DNA of 64,000 nucleotides from Desulfosporosinus meridiei DSM 13257 (GTDB lineage Bacteria > Bacillota > Desulfitobacteriia > Desulfitobacteriales > Desulfitobacteriaceae): the NCBI RefSeq assembly GCF_000231385.2, contig NC_018515.1, positions 1-64,000 on the forward strand, read 5' to 3'. The translations under genes and the position numbers were made by a program. The notes under the pieces are model-generated. The model was not told the DNA's origin. It saw only the letters and a program-made list of their open reading frames with translations, and did not search any database. Below are positions 19,397 through 28,923 of this stretch, piece by piece. The stretch's first letter is position 1. Every line of letters starts with the position of its first letter.

Positions 19397-19430
19397 TTAC
19401 TTAATTAAGTAAGAAAGTTACTTAATTAAT
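19397..19430. promoter_or_regulatory. Palindromic operator-like AT element before nifJ
   Basis: A perfect 16-bp palindrome TTACTTAATTAAGTAA (19397-19412) is followed 7 nt later by a further TTACTTAATTAA half-copy (19418-19429). Placement 90-120 bp before nifJ suggests a regulator site, but the regulator cannot be named. Confidence 0.4.
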
Positions 19431-19518
19431 TTAAATAATTGAAAGAGGGATCGCCATAAGAAGAGTACCTAACCTATGATTCCAAAAAATTAAATTAATC
19501 ACATGAGGAGGAAAAATT

Positions 19519-22500
19519 ATGGCTAAAATGAAAACTATGGATGGGAATGAGGCAGCCGCTCACGCATCGTATGCTTTTACAGAAGTTGCAACTATTTTCC
19601 CCATCACCCCTTCATCAACCATGGCTGAATTAGTTGACGAGTGGGCGGCCCACGGACGAAAAAACATTTTCGGACAAACTGTGAAAGTTGTTGAGATGCA
19701 ATCTGAGGCCGGTGCTGCAGGTGCAGTTCATGGCTCCCTACAGGCTGGGGCTCTGACCACTACATATACCGCTTCACAAGGATTACTCTTAATGATCCCT
19801 AATATGTACAAAATTGCTGGAGAATTACTTCCGAGTGTATTCCATGTCAGTGCTCGTGCCTTAGCAACTCATGCACTCTCTATTTTCGGAGATCATCAGG
19901 ACGTTATGTCAGTACGTGCAACAGGTTTTGCAGAACTTTCTTCTCACAATGTACAGGAAGCCTTAGATTTAGGCTTTATAGCTCATCTTGCAACTGTAAA
20001 GTCCAGAGTTCCGTTCCTTCATTTCTTTGATGGATTCCGTACTTCTCATGAAATTCAAAAAATTGAAGTTCCAGAGTACGAAGAGGTTGGTCAACTCTTA
20101 GATATGGACGAAGTTCAGGCTTTTCGTGACAGAGCATTAAATCCTGAGCGCCCTGTTCTACGTGGAACAGCGCAAAACCCAGATATTTACTTCCAAGGTC
20201 GGGAAGCTTCAAACCGTTTTTATGACGCCATTCCTGACATTGTTGAACATTATATGCAAGAGTACAAAAAGCTGACAGGTAGAGAATACCATCCATTCCA
20301 ATACTATGGCGCAGATGATGCTGAATATGTCATCATAGCCATGGGTTCCATTTGCGATACTATTGAGGAAACTATCGACTACTTAATGGCTAAAGGAGAA
20401 AAGGTTGGCGTTGTAAAAGTTCATTTATACCGTCCATTCTCCAGTGAATACTTCTTTAAAGCATTGCCAAAAACTGTTAAGAAAATTGCCGTACTTGATC
20501 GTACAAAAGAGCCCGGCTCTTTAGGCGAACCATTATATCTTGATGTTAATGAACTTTTCTATACCAGTGATCTCAAACCTGTTATTGTTGGAGGGCGTTA
20601 TGGTTTAGGTTCTAAAGATACCACCCCTTCCCAAGTACTGGCTGTCTATAAAAACCTCAAATTGGAACAACCTAAGAATGGCTTCACCATCGGTATCATT
20701 GATGATGTAACTAATACATCCTTACCGGAAGACGAAATCATCGATACTGCGCCAGAAGGGACTATTTCCTGTAAATTCTGGGGTCTGGGTGCTGATGGTA
20801 CAGTTGGAGCCAATAAACAAGCAATTAAGATTATTGGAGATCATACCAAGCTTTATGCCCAAGCATACTTCCAATACGACAGTAAAAAATCTGGCGGAAT
20901 TACAGTTTCTCATCTTCGCTTTGGCAAAAAACAGATTAAATCCCCTTACTATGTGACAGGAACTAATTACATTGCATGTCACAACCAAACTTACGTTTAC
21001 CAATATGACCTCTTAAAAGGCCTTAAACAAGGCGGAAGCTTTGTTTTGAATTGCCAGTGGACACCGGAAGAGTTGGATCAAAAACTACCTGCATCCATGA
21101 AAAAAGCTTTAGCAAAGAATAAGGTTAACCTCTATATCATTGATGCTGTATCAATTGCACGAAAAATCGGACTTGGAAACCGTATTAATATGATTATGCA
21201 AGCCGCTTTCTTTAAGCTTGCTAATGTTATTCCTGTTGAAGAAGCTGTCGATTATCTCAAAGCATCTGTGGTAAAAACCTATGGCAAGAAAGGTCAAAAT
21301 ATTGTTGACATGAATACTGCCGCGATTGACATGGGTGTAACATCCCTCGTCAAGGTTGATATTCCAGCTGTTTGGGAAAATGCAGACAATGCCCAGGCTG
21401 AGGCTGCTGCAGCAGTTGATGAACCGGATTTTGTCAAAAACATTCTACGCCCGATGAACGCATTAGAGGGAGATAGTCTTCCTGTCAGCACCTTCATAGG
21501 TCGTGAAGATGGAACTTTCCCTGTAGGAACCACCAGCTTTGAAAAGCGTGGTATTGGTGTAATCGTACCGGAATGGCAAATTGATAATTGTATCCAATGT
21601 AATCAATGCTCTTATGTTTGCCCTCATGCAGCAATTCGCCCCTTCTTATTTAATGAAGAAGAAGCAAAAAGTGCTCCGGAAACCTTTGTAGGTAAGAAAG
21701 CTATTGGTAAGGAAGCAGCTGGCTTGCAATTCCGTGTTCAAGTAAGTGCTTTAGATTGTACCGGTTGTGGAAACTGTGCGGAAGTTTGCCCGGCTAAAGT
21801 AAAGGCTTTGGTTATGAAACCTGCCGCAGAGCAAACTGAGCAACAAGTTGCCAACTGGGAATATGCTGTTACCCTGAAGAATAAGAGTAAGCTTTTTGAT
21901 GTAACAACAGTTAAAGGTAGTCAATTTGCACAACCCTTACTAGAGTTCAATGGTGCTTGTCCGGGATGTGGAGAGACTGCTTACGTTAAACTCATTACCC
22001 AATTATATGGAGATCGTATGATGATTTCCAATGCAACCGGTTGTAGTTCGATTTGGGGTGGAAGTGCTCCAGCGGTTCCCTATACTACGAATGAGGACGG
22101 TAAAGGTCCTAGCTGGGCTAATTCCTTATTTGAAGATAACGCTGAATTCGGTTATGGTATGTATTTAGGCGTTCGTCAGAACCGCGAAAAGCTGTTTGAC
22201 TTAATTACTGAAGCCTTAGAAATGGATATTAGTGCAGATCTAAAAGAAGCATTCCAAGATTGGCTGGCCGGTTGGGATGATGCTGATGCCTCTAAAGCTG
22301 CCGCAGCTAAGATTCTCGCAGGATTGAGCGGATACACAGGAGATAATAAGGTTATTGCAGAAATTCTGGCGAAGAAGGATCATCTTATTAAGAAATCCCA
22401 ATGGATTCTCGGTGGAGACGGCTGGGCTTATGATATCGGATTTGGTGGCTTAGACCATGTCCTAGCCTCGGGTGACGATGTAAATATCTTTGTTATGGAT

Positions 22501-23049
22501 ACTGAAGTTTATTCAAATACTGGTGGCCAGTCTTCAAAGTCCACACCAAGAGCAGCTGTAGCTAAATTTGCTGCTGCAGGTAAGAAAATTCGTAAGAAAG
22601 ACCTAGGCATGATCGCTATGAGTTATGGATATGTCTATGTTGCGCAGATTGCTTTAGGAGCTAACATGGCTCAAACCATTAAAGTAATTAAAGAAGCCGA
22701 AGCTTACAAAGGACCTTCCTTGATTATTGCTTACGCTCCTTGTATTAACCATGGACTTAAATCTGGAATGACTAAGAGTGTACAGGAACAAAAGAAAGCA
22801 GTTGATGCTGGTTACTGGCATCTCTATCACTTCAATCCCGACTTGATTGATCAAGGCAAGAATCCGTTTAGCCTAGATTCGAAAGAGCCAAGTGCATCCT
22901 TCCGTGACTTTATCATGGGCGAGGTTCGCTACTCATCCCTCTTGAACACCTTCCCTGAAAGCGCTGAAGAACTCTTTGTAGGTGCGGAGAAGTATGCGAA
23001 GGTTCGCTATGAGTCATATAAACGTTTGGCTGAACAAAAGTGGGATTAA
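19519..23049 (+). CDS. nifJ: Pyruvate:ferredoxin (flavodoxin) oxidoreductase
   Basis: This 1176-residue single-chain enzyme oxidises pyruvate with CoA to acetyl-CoA, CO2 and reduced ferredoxin, a central reaction of anaerobic metabolism. Domains fused in order are the pyruvate-binding N-terminal part, the linker, a 2[4Fe-4S] ferredoxin domain (CIQCNQCSYVCP near 691 and CTGCGNCAEVCP near 747), and the TPP domain with CPGCGET near 815 and GDGWAYDIGFGG plus DTEVYSNTGGQ near 970-1005. The ATG follows ATGAGGAGGAAA. It is a single transcription unit with its own terminator, inserted between recR and bofA. Confidence 0.97.
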   Translation: MAKMKTMDGNEAAAHASYAFTEVATIFPITPSSTMAELVDEWAAHGRKNIFGQTVKVVEMQSEAGAAGAVHGSLQAGALTTTYTASQGLLLMIPNMYKIAGELLPSVFHVSARALATHALSIFGDHQDVMSVRATGFAELSSHNVQEALDLGFIAHLATVKSRVPFLHFFDGFRTSHEIQKIEVPEYEEVGQLLDMDEVQAFRDRALNPERPVLRGTAQNPDIYFQGREASNRFYDAIPDIVEHYMQEYKKLTGREYHPFQYYGADDAEYVIIAMGSICDTIEETIDYLMAKGEKVGVVKVHLYRPFSSEYFFKALPKTVKKIAVLDRTKEPGSLGEPLYLDVNELFYTSDLKPVIVGGRYGLGSKDTTPSQVLAVYKNLKLEQPKNGFTIGIIDDVTNTSLPEDEIIDTAPEGTISCKFWGLGADGTVGANKQAIKIIGDHTKLYAQAYFQYDSKKSGGITVSHLRFGKKQIKSPYYVTGTNYIACHNQTYVYQYDLLKGLKQGGSFVLNCQWTPEELDQKLPASMKKALAKNKVNLYIIDAVSIARKIGLGNRINMIMQAAFFKLANVIPVEEAVDYLKASVVKTYGKKGQNIVDMNTAAIDMGVTSLVKVDIPAVWENADNAQAEAAAAVDEPDFVKNILRPMNALEGDSLPVSTFIGREDGTFPVGTTSFEKRGIGVIVPEWQIDNCIQCNQCSYVCPHAAIRPFLFNEEEAKSAPETFVGKKAIGKEAAGLQFRVQVSALDCTGCGNCAEVCPAKVKALVMKPAAEQTEQQVANWEYAVTLKNKSKLFDVTTVKGSQFAQPLLEFNGACPGCGETAYVKLITQLYGDRMMISNATGCSSIWGGSAPAVPYTTNEDGKGPSWANSLFEDNAEFGYGMYLGVRQNREKLFDLITEALEMDISADLKEAFQDWLAGWDDADASKAAAAKILAGLSGYTGDNKVIAEILAKKDHLIKKSQWILGGDGWAYDIGFGGLDHVLASGDDVNIFVMDTEVYSNTGGQSSKSTPRAAVAKFAAAGKKIRKKDLGMIAMSYGYVYVAQIALGANMAQTIKVIKEAEAYKGPSLIIAYAPCINHGLKSGMTKSVQEQKKAVDAGYWHLYHFNPDLIDQGKNPFSLDSKEPSASFRDFIMGEVRYSSLLNTFPESAEELFVGAEKYAKVRYESYKRLAEQKWD

Positions 23050-23089
23050 TTCATAACAGTAAATTCTAAATTAACAACAATGAAAGAAA

Positions 23090-23121
23090 AGAGAGTAGGT
23101 TATTAGCCTGCTCTCTTTTTT
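23090..23121 (+). terminator. Intrinsic terminator of nifJ
   Basis: AGAGAGTAGG pairs with CCTGCTCTCT over 10 bp (one G-U), followed by six T residues, 40 nt after the nifJ stop. Confidence 0.85.
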
Positions 23122-23182
23122 GTGTTCTACTTTGCTCTTATAAGCATATGCTTAAATATGCTTTAGGCAAAGGAGGATTTCC

Positions 23183-23437
23183 ATGACCTTTGTTTTTTTG
23201 GGATTATTTGCAATATTATTGGCATTAATTGTGCGTTCGTCTTTGGGACAACCTAGAGTCTTTCTTAAAGTACTAATACATGTTTTGGGAGGAGTTGTGG
23301 GGCTCTGGCTTTTAAACTTACTGTTAACTGTAATCGGCTTGGATATTCCAATTAACCTGTTTACGATCTTGCTGGTAGGGCTATTAGGTTTCCCGGGAGT
23401 ATTAGCTTTAACGGTCTTACAACTGCTGGGGATATAG
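23183..23437 (+). CDS. bofA: Pro-sigma-K processing inhibitor BofA family protein
   Basis: This 84-residue hydrophobic protein has two or three membrane segments and the C-terminal LLGFPGVLALTVLQLLG motif typical of BofA. In B. subtilis BofA holds the SpoIVFB protease inactive in the outer forespore membrane until engulfment signalling permits sigma-K activation. The ATG at 23183 follows AAAGGAGGATT. It comes after recR with nifJ inserted between, otherwise matching the recR-bofA neighbourhood of bacilli. Confidence 0.82.
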   Translation: MTFVFLGLFAILLALIVRSSLGQPRVFLKVLIHVLGGVVGLWLLNLLLTVIGLDIPINLFTILLVGLLGFPGVLALTVLQLLGI

Positions 23438-23474
23438 CAGGAAATAGTAGACTCAAAATCACCTAACTGTGGAG

Positions 23475-23522
23475 AACAAAGAAGAAACTGCCGTGTAAAT
23501 GCGCAGTTTCTTCTTTGTTTTA
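23475..23522. terminator. Terminator after bofA (17-bp stem)
   Basis: AACAAAGAAGAAACTGC and its exact reverse complement flank an 11-nt loop. T residues follow on the plus strand. Confidence 0.75.
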
Positions 23523-23602
23523 CCAAAAAAGTCTAATTCCAAAGTTTTTATTTTAGTAAGGGGTTAGGATTTAGGTATAAGTCAGGAGATATAACTACGA
23601 GC

Positions 23603-23631
23603 GAATAATCAACCCATTACAGGACAAAATA
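23603..23631 (+). promoter_or_regulatory. Candidate forespore (sigma-G-like) promoter of the gerA operon
   Basis: GAATA (23603-23607), a 17-nt spacer and CAAAATA (23625-23631) approximate the sigma-G pattern GHATR/CATWHTA with one mismatch in the -10. gerA operons are sigma-G controlled in B. subtilis. The match is suggestive only. Confidence 0.3.
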
Positions 23632-23651
23632 TGCTGAATGGGAGGGATTTC

Positions 23652-25223
23652 ATGTCAAGCTGGATGAAGATGCTTAAAGATCTTACAATACGACCAAAGG
23701 GAGAACGAAAAATACGGAAATCTCCTTCTTTTTCATTTGAAGAGGATATGAATAAACCTCTATCAGGGCAGGCCGTAAAAGAAATCCTATCAAAAAGCAG
23801 TGATATTGTCTTTCGAGAGTTTAGTTTTCCCGGAAAAAGTCGTATCCCTTGTATGTTAGTAGTAGTTGACGGTCTTGTTGATAAAAATATACTTGATCAA
23901 TTTGTTTTAAAACCTCTTATGGTGGATTTAATTGATCACCCAGAGCTAGAGCGGGTCACACTATCTAATGTTATTGAAATCACAATTCAAAGTTTCCTCC
24001 CTGGCATAGAAATTAAGAAGATATCGAAAATGGAAGAGGCTGTAAGTACAATATTATCTGGCGACGCAGTTATCTTTTTTGGAGAATCTACTGAGGCAAT
24101 TTCTATTGGGGCCAGGGGATGGGCTAATCGCGGCGTCAATGAGCCTATTGCGGAATCTATTGTAAAGGGGCCACATGAAGGCTTTACCGAGACCCTTCGA
24201 ATTAATACCTCTCTTATACGGCGGAAGATTAAACACCCTTCATTGAGGATTATCTCCCTAAAACTAGGGGATATATCAAACACCGAACTTGTAGTAACTT
24301 ATATTGAGAAAATAGCAAACAAGGATATTGTTTCTGAGGTATTACTGAGGTTAAGCAAAATTAAGATGGATAGTGTGATAGATGTGGGATATATAGAGGA
24401 AATGATTGAAGACTTTCCCTATTCGCCCTTCCCCCAGATTGCTTATACTGAACGGCCGGATGTGTTAGCTGGCAAGCTCTTAGAGGGGAAGGTAGGAATA
24501 ATTCTTGACGGAACACCTATAGTCCTAGTTGTACCGGCAATACTAGTAGAGTTCCTAAATGTTAATGAGGATTATTATCAAAGAGCTATGACAGCAATTC
24601 TTTCACGTTTTGTACGTTATGTTGGAGCCTTTGTAGCTGTTGTAGCTCCGAGTACTTATATTGCGGTTACAACATTTCATCAAGAAATTATCCCGACGGA
24701 TTTATTAATGAGTATATCCGCAGGCCGGCAGGGAGTACCTTTTCCCGCCTTATTAGAGGCCTTAACAATGACCATAGTATTAGAAATATTACAGGAAGCC
24801 GGCCTAAGATTACCCAAACCAATCGGACAAACGATTGGAATTGTAGGGGCACTTATTATTGGGGACGCAGCAGTAAATGCAGGCTTGGTCAGTCCTCTGA
24901 TGGTCATTATCATTGGTTTGACAGCTGTTGCGAGTTATGCTATCCCCTATTACGACCTTAGTTTAGCTGTGCGGCTCTTACGATTTCCTCTGATGATATT
25001 GGCTGGCATTCTTGGTTTCTTTGGCGTAGCAGTTGGCCTTTATGCTATCTTGATCCACTTATTAGGACTTCGGTCATTTGGAGTGCCGTATACAAGTCCT
25101 ATTGCTCCTCTACGTGTACGGGCCTTGTTACAGGATACTTTCGTTAGGGCCCCATGGTGGGCATTGAAGCGCCGACCTCAATTGATTGATGTTCAAGAAC
25201 CCCGCTCAAAGGGGAAAGGGTGA
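23652..25223 (+). CDS. gerAA: Spore germination receptor subunit GerAA
   Basis: The 523-residue protein belongs to the GerA/GerKA subunit-A family, part of the inner-membrane germinant receptor. The soluble N-terminal region (about 1-250) contains the VIFFGESTEAISIGARGW segment. Hydrophobic helices follow from about 280 onward (ILDGTPIVLVVPAILVEF; AFVAVVAPSTYIAV; GQTIGIVGALIIGDAAVNAG). The NxxxxRAPWWALKRRPQ-like tail is typical. The ATG at 23652 follows GGGAGGGATT. An ATG at 23631 lacks a ribosome-binding site. gerAB overlaps its last bases. Confidence 0.93.
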   Translation: MSSWMKMLKDLTIRPKGERKIRKSPSFSFEEDMNKPLSGQAVKEILSKSSDIVFREFSFPGKSRIPCMLVVVDGLVDKNILDQFVLKPLMVDLIDHPELERVTLSNVIEITIQSFLPGIEIKKISKMEEAVSTILSGDAVIFFGESTEAISIGARGWANRGVNEPIAESIVKGPHEGFTETLRINTSLIRRKIKHPSLRIISLKLGDISNTELVVTYIEKIANKDIVSEVLLRLSKIKMDSVIDVGYIEEMIEDFPYSPFPQIAYTERPDVLAGKLLEGKVGIILDGTPIVLVVPAILVEFLNVNEDYYQRAMTAILSRFVRYVGAFVAVVAPSTYIAVTTFHQEIIPTDLLMSISAGRQGVPFPALLEALTMTIVLEILQEAGLRLPKPIGQTIGIVGALIIGDAAVNAGLVSPLMVIIIGLTAVASYAIPYYDLSLAVRLLRFPLMILAGILGFFGVAVGLYAILIHLLGLRSFGVPYTSPIAPLRVRALLQDTFVRAPWWALKRRPQLIDVQEPRSKGKG

Positions 25224-25225
25224 CA

Positions 25226-26317
25226 ATGGAAAGAATTTCAGCACATCAATTCACAACTTTAGGAGCAGCGATATTGTTAGGAACCACATTTCTTCCCGTG
25301 GCCTCCATAGTTGCTTTAGTCGGGGGGAGAGATGGCTGGATGAGCGTTATGCCGGGATTTGCACTAGGAATTCCTTACAGTCTGATGGTATTGTCTCTTA
25401 TGAAGTATTATCCTCGCAAAAATTTATTACAGATATCTGAAGAGGCCTTTGGAAGGTGGATCGGAAAACTAATAGGGATAATTTATTTATTATGTGCCAT
25501 CTACCTCGGGGGTTTATTGCTGGGACAAGTTGGGGATATCTATCAAACATCAATTATGCCTCAAACTCCTCTATGGATTTTTTTCTTAGGTGGGATCATC
25601 CTTGTTCTATACCTAACCAGATCGGGAATTGAAGTTTTTGCACGCTTTTCTGAGATAACCTTCCCTCTTATCGTGGTGGCAATACTTTTAAACGTTGGAC
25701 TGTCTATTCCACGAATTGAGCAAGGAGAGCTTCTGCCAATCCTAGGGGAGGGATTAATGCCTATCTTTAAGGGCTCATTGAAAGTTATTCCTTTTGTAAT
25801 GACTTATATACTCTTTTTAGCCGGAATTATTGCTTATTTGCCTACGGATAAGAAAGCAATTGGTCAATTGAAAACCGGAGCTTGGAAAGTCATTTTCTGG
25901 GCAGGCATGCTTGACACCCTTATAGCACTGATCCAAATGCTTGTTTTTGGGCCAGCAGAGACTATTCGTCTGGTATACGGACTACTGGCATTAGGGAAAA
26001 TGGTTGAAGTAAGTCGGACAGTTTCGGGAGTGGAATCCTTATTTCTGGGTGTTTGGTTTGCTGCTGCAGTCATAAAGATAGGATCACTTCTTTTTGTAGC
26101 AATATGGGGTTTGGAAAGTGTTTTTGGTATGAAAGGTGTAAGATGGAAACATTTAACGGCTGTCGTATTTCTGGGAATTGCCTTTAAAAATGTCAGAGCG
26201 CCTTCTTTAATTACTGAAATTGGGCTTGTTGATGAATACCTAATTATGCCTTTTGTATCTCTTTGGATACCGGTTCTCTGGGGAGTTACGCGCTGGAAGA
26301 GGGGAGCTGGAAACTGA
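25226..26317 (+). CDS. gerAB: Spore germination receptor subunit GerAB, copy 1
   Basis: A 363-residue GerAB-type permease of the APC superfamily with about ten membrane helices, thought to bind germinant in the receptor complex. It starts MERISAHQFTTLGAAILLGTTF. The ATG at 25226 is chosen over GTG 25220 because the paralogue downstream begins at the same residue and AAAGG lies 6 nt before it. It is closely similar to the next gene through segments such as GGLLLGQVGDIYQTSIMP and MVEVSRTVSGVESLFLG. Confidence 0.92.
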   Translation: MERISAHQFTTLGAAILLGTTFLPVASIVALVGGRDGWMSVMPGFALGIPYSLMVLSLMKYYPRKNLLQISEEAFGRWIGKLIGIIYLLCAIYLGGLLLGQVGDIYQTSIMPQTPLWIFFLGGIILVLYLTRSGIEVFARFSEITFPLIVVAILLNVGLSIPRIEQGELLPILGEGLMPIFKGSLKVIPFVMTYILFLAGIIAYLPTDKKAIGQLKTGAWKVIFWAGMLDTLIALIQMLVFGPAETIRLVYGLLALGKMVEVSRTVSGVESLFLGVWFAAAVIKIGSLLFVAIWGLESVFGMKGVRWKHLTAVVFLGIAFKNVRAPSLITEIGLVDEYLIMPFVSLWIPVLWGVTRWKRGAGN

Positions 26318-26321
26318 AGAA

Positions 26322-27416
26322 ATGGAAAGAATATCCTCACATCAATTTACTATACTAGGAGCAGCAGTACTTATGGGGACGACCTTTCTCCCCATAGCCT
26401 CGCTGACAACTGGGGTCGCCGACCGGGATGGTTGGATGTCTGTGTTGCCTGGCTTTGCCCTAGGTATCCCATTTGGCTTGATGATCTTGTCGTTGTACAA
26501 AAAGTACCCTCAAAAGGACTTACTACAGATGACAGAAATCTTACTGGGAAAATGGGTTAGCAAAATAATTGGTGTACTTTATATATTAATTGTGAGTTAC
26601 TTTGGTGGTTTATTGTTAGGACAAATCGGAGATATTTATGAATCATCGATTATGCCACGAACCCCAATTGAGATGTTTTACCTGGGGGGGCTGTTACTAG
26701 TTTTATACTTAGCCAGATCGGGCATTGAAGTTTTCACGCGTTTTACCGAAGTGGTCTTTCCTTTGGTTGTAATTGCCTTAGTGTTGAATATTGGACTTTC
26801 CATACCACGTATAGAACAAGGAGAACTAATGCCGATTTTAGGTCAAGGAGTAGCCCCAATTATTTTGGCTGGTTTCAAAGTAACTCCGTTTGTAATGGAA
26901 TACATTCTGTTTTTTGCTGGAATTTTACCTTTTTTACCAACCGATAAGCAAGAGTTTACTCGTTTGAAAAAGGGGGTATGGTTAACAGTTTTTTTAGTAG
27001 GTTTTGTGAATACCTTAGTTGTCTTAATGCAGATAGTCATATTTGGACCTTCTGAAACTGTTAACTTAGTCTATGGTTTACTTGTATTAGGGAAAATGGT
27101 AGAGGTAAGTCGAACAATTTCCGGAGTTGAATCCTTGTTTTTGGGAGCATGGTTTGGGGCATTGGTAATAAAGATTTGTGCCTTCTTTTTTGTTGTTCTT
27201 TGGAGCTTAGAAAGTCTATTTAGGCTTAAAGGAACTAAGAGTCATTTGGTTATCGGGATGATATTTATGGGGGTTGCCCTCAGTAATAAGCGAGGGCCTG
27301 GCTTAATTGTAGAAATTGGACTTGTTGATAATTATCTTATTTTTCCTTTTGCAAGTCTATGGATACTCACGATATGGACGTTTTCTCACTGGAAGAAGAA
27401 AGCGGGTGTCTCATGA
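26322..27416 (+). CDS. gerAB: Spore germination receptor subunit GerAB, copy 2
   Basis: A second GerAB paralogue (364 aa) directly follows the first with a 4-nt gap. It shares the start MERISSHQFTILGAAVLMGTTF, the core GGLLLGQIGDIYESSIMP and MVEVSRTISGVESLFLG, and length within one residue, so it arose by tandem duplication. Most B subunits are single copy per operon. Two B subunits may alter ligand range or form alternative receptors. An in-frame extension upstream to 26253 lies inside copy 1 and is rejected. gerAC overlaps its stop by 4 nt. Confidence 0.92.
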   Translation: MERISSHQFTILGAAVLMGTTFLPIASLTTGVADRDGWMSVLPGFALGIPFGLMILSLYKKYPQKDLLQMTEILLGKWVSKIIGVLYILIVSYFGGLLLGQIGDIYESSIMPRTPIEMFYLGGLLLVLYLARSGIEVFTRFTEVVFPLVVIALVLNIGLSIPRIEQGELMPILGQGVAPIILAGFKVTPFVMEYILFFAGILPFLPTDKQEFTRLKKGVWLTVFLVGFVNTLVVLMQIVIFGPSETVNLVYGLLVLGKMVEVSRTISGVESLFLGAWFGALVIKICAFFFVVLWSLESLFRLKGTKSHLVIGMIFMGVALSNKRGPGLIVEIGLVDNYLIFPFASLWILTIWTFSHWKKKAGVS

Positions 27417-28639
27417 AAAGTAGCAGAGAAAAGTATATGGCCGGACTAATGATAATCTGTCTGTTTATAATTTTATCAATATCGGGATGTTGGGGAAAGC
27501 GAGAAGTAGAAGATTTAGCCCCTCTGATGGGAATAGGATTTGATCTGGGGAAAAAGCCAGGAACATATCTTGTTACACAACAATATGCAAAGACGAAAAA
27601 GGGAGGTAATAGCGGGGCGGAAACTGAAGAACGGACTTTAGGTGCGGAAGCCTCAAGTGTCAGAGAAGCCTTTGACATAGTATCTAAAGCAGCTTATCGA
27701 ACCCCCTTTATGGGCTCATTAAAGGTAATCGTCATTGGAGAGGATGTGGCAAAAGCTGGCGGCTTTAACAATATGTTAGATTTTGCTCAGCGTTTCGCAG
27801 AATTTCGCCGTTCAATGTATCTGGTTATTGCTCGAGGCAAGGCTGAAGACGTGTTAAATTTAAAGCTGCGCTCCGAGCAACTGCCGGCATTATATATTAG
27901 AAGTATTATTGAAGGAGGACATGACCTATCAGCCTTTCCCATGGTACGCTTAGGACATTACCTTACAGTTTTGGGCACTAAAAGCACTGCCCCTATCCTG
28001 CCGGTTGTCGAAGCAGTTAAGGATGGAGAAGGGATTCACTATAAAGCAGAAAAAAGTGATGAGGCCGGAGAGATTCGAGTTGAAGGAGCAGGAGTTTTGA
28101 ATGGAGATCAATTAGTTGATTTTCTAAATGATGAAGAAACAAAAGGGTATATGTGGCTGGAAGATGATGTATTCAACCGATTGATTAATACTGTGGATCT
28201 CAAGGAAAGCACCGTGAAGTTTAGTGGTCAAGTCCTGAAATCTAATACAAGGTATAAAGTTAAAACAGATGGCGGAAATTTTGGTCTAACCTATCAAATA
28301 AGAACGAGCATTGCTATTGATGAAGTTTTAGGGCTGGAACGACAACTGTCCGGGACGGATTGGGTAGAACTAGTTAAAGAGGCAGAAGCTAGCTTTGCTG
28401 AAGTAATTCAGAAGGAATGCGAGAGTGCCATTAAAAAACAAAGAGAATTAGGTTTTGATTTTCTAGGGATTGGAAGGCATATTGAGCAAAGAAACCCTAA
28501 GTATTGGAAGAATATAAAAGAACGTTGGAAGCAAGAAGTTTCCGATTTTCCAGTTTCCTTTGACATAAAAGTAACAGTTCATAATACCGGAATGTCCAGC
28601 AGCAGTGCGACTAATTCAGAAGGAGAGGGGCAAGACTAG
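27413..28639 (+). CDS. gerAC: Spore germination receptor lipoprotein GerAC
   Basis: A 408-residue Ger(x)C family lipoprotein. The signal peptide (MAGLMIICLFIILSISGC) ends in a lipobox with Cys near residue 24, so it should be diacylglyceryl-anchored. The typical GKREVEDLAPLMGIGFD follows, and the C-terminus has VQ-KECESAIKKQRELGFDFLGIGR, a hallmark of the family. The ATG overlaps the gerAB stop (ATGA). With GerAA and the two GerAB proteins it forms the receptor operon AA-AB-AB-AC. Confidence 0.93.
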   Translation: MKSSREKYMAGLMIICLFIILSISGCWGKREVEDLAPLMGIGFDLGKKPGTYLVTQQYAKTKKGGNSGAETEERTLGAEASSVREAFDIVSKAAYRTPFMGSLKVIVIGEDVAKAGGFNNMLDFAQRFAEFRRSMYLVIARGKAEDVLNLKLRSEQLPALYIRSIIEGGHDLSAFPMVRLGHYLTVLGTKSTAPILPVVEAVKDGEGIHYKAEKSDEAGEIRVEGAGVLNGDQLVDFLNDEETKGYMWLEDDVFNRLINTVDLKESTVKFSGQVLKSNTRYKVKTDGGNFGLTYQIRTSIAIDEVLGLERQLSGTDWVELVKEAEASFAEVIQKECESAIKKQRELGFDFLGIGRHIEQRNPKYWKNIKERWKQEVSDFPVSFDIKVTVHNTGMSSSSATNSEGEGQD

Positions 28640-28668
28640 GGTTAGAAGTAACTAGGAGGAATTAAATA

Positions 28669-28923
28669 ATGTCTAAGCCTACAATCACTGCTCAGCCCTC
28701 TTCAGAAGTGACTGATAACAATTCAAGTATTTTACAAAACGGGGGCAAAATTTTGCCCGTGTGTTATAGGTGTACGAAGGTTCCGAAAGAAGGATTATAT
28801 GATGGCTTTAGAATACAAGGAATGTTTTTTTGTTCGGAATGTCAACAGGAGTTGTTCTCAGCAGAGCCGGGGTCACCAGAATATCAGGAGTTTATGTTCT
28901 TAATAAAAGGGATTTTTTATTAG
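28669..28923 (+). CDS. csfB: Sigma-G inhibitor Gin (CsfB) family protein
   Basis: The 84-residue protein has a four-cysteine zinc motif, CYRC...CSEC (about residues 32-63), a flexible N-terminus and the C-terminal segment FMFLIKGIFY. This matches Gin/CsfB, which in B. subtilis antagonises sigma-G (and sigma-E) to time forespore transcription. It follows gerAC by 29 nt with AGGAGGAATT and may be co-transcribed. In B. subtilis csfB also stands close downstream of bofA. Confidence 0.8.
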   Translation: MSKPTITAQPSSEVTDNNSSILQNGGKILPVCYRCTKVPKEGLYDGFRIQGMFFCSECQQELFSAEPGSPEYQEFMFLIKGIFY

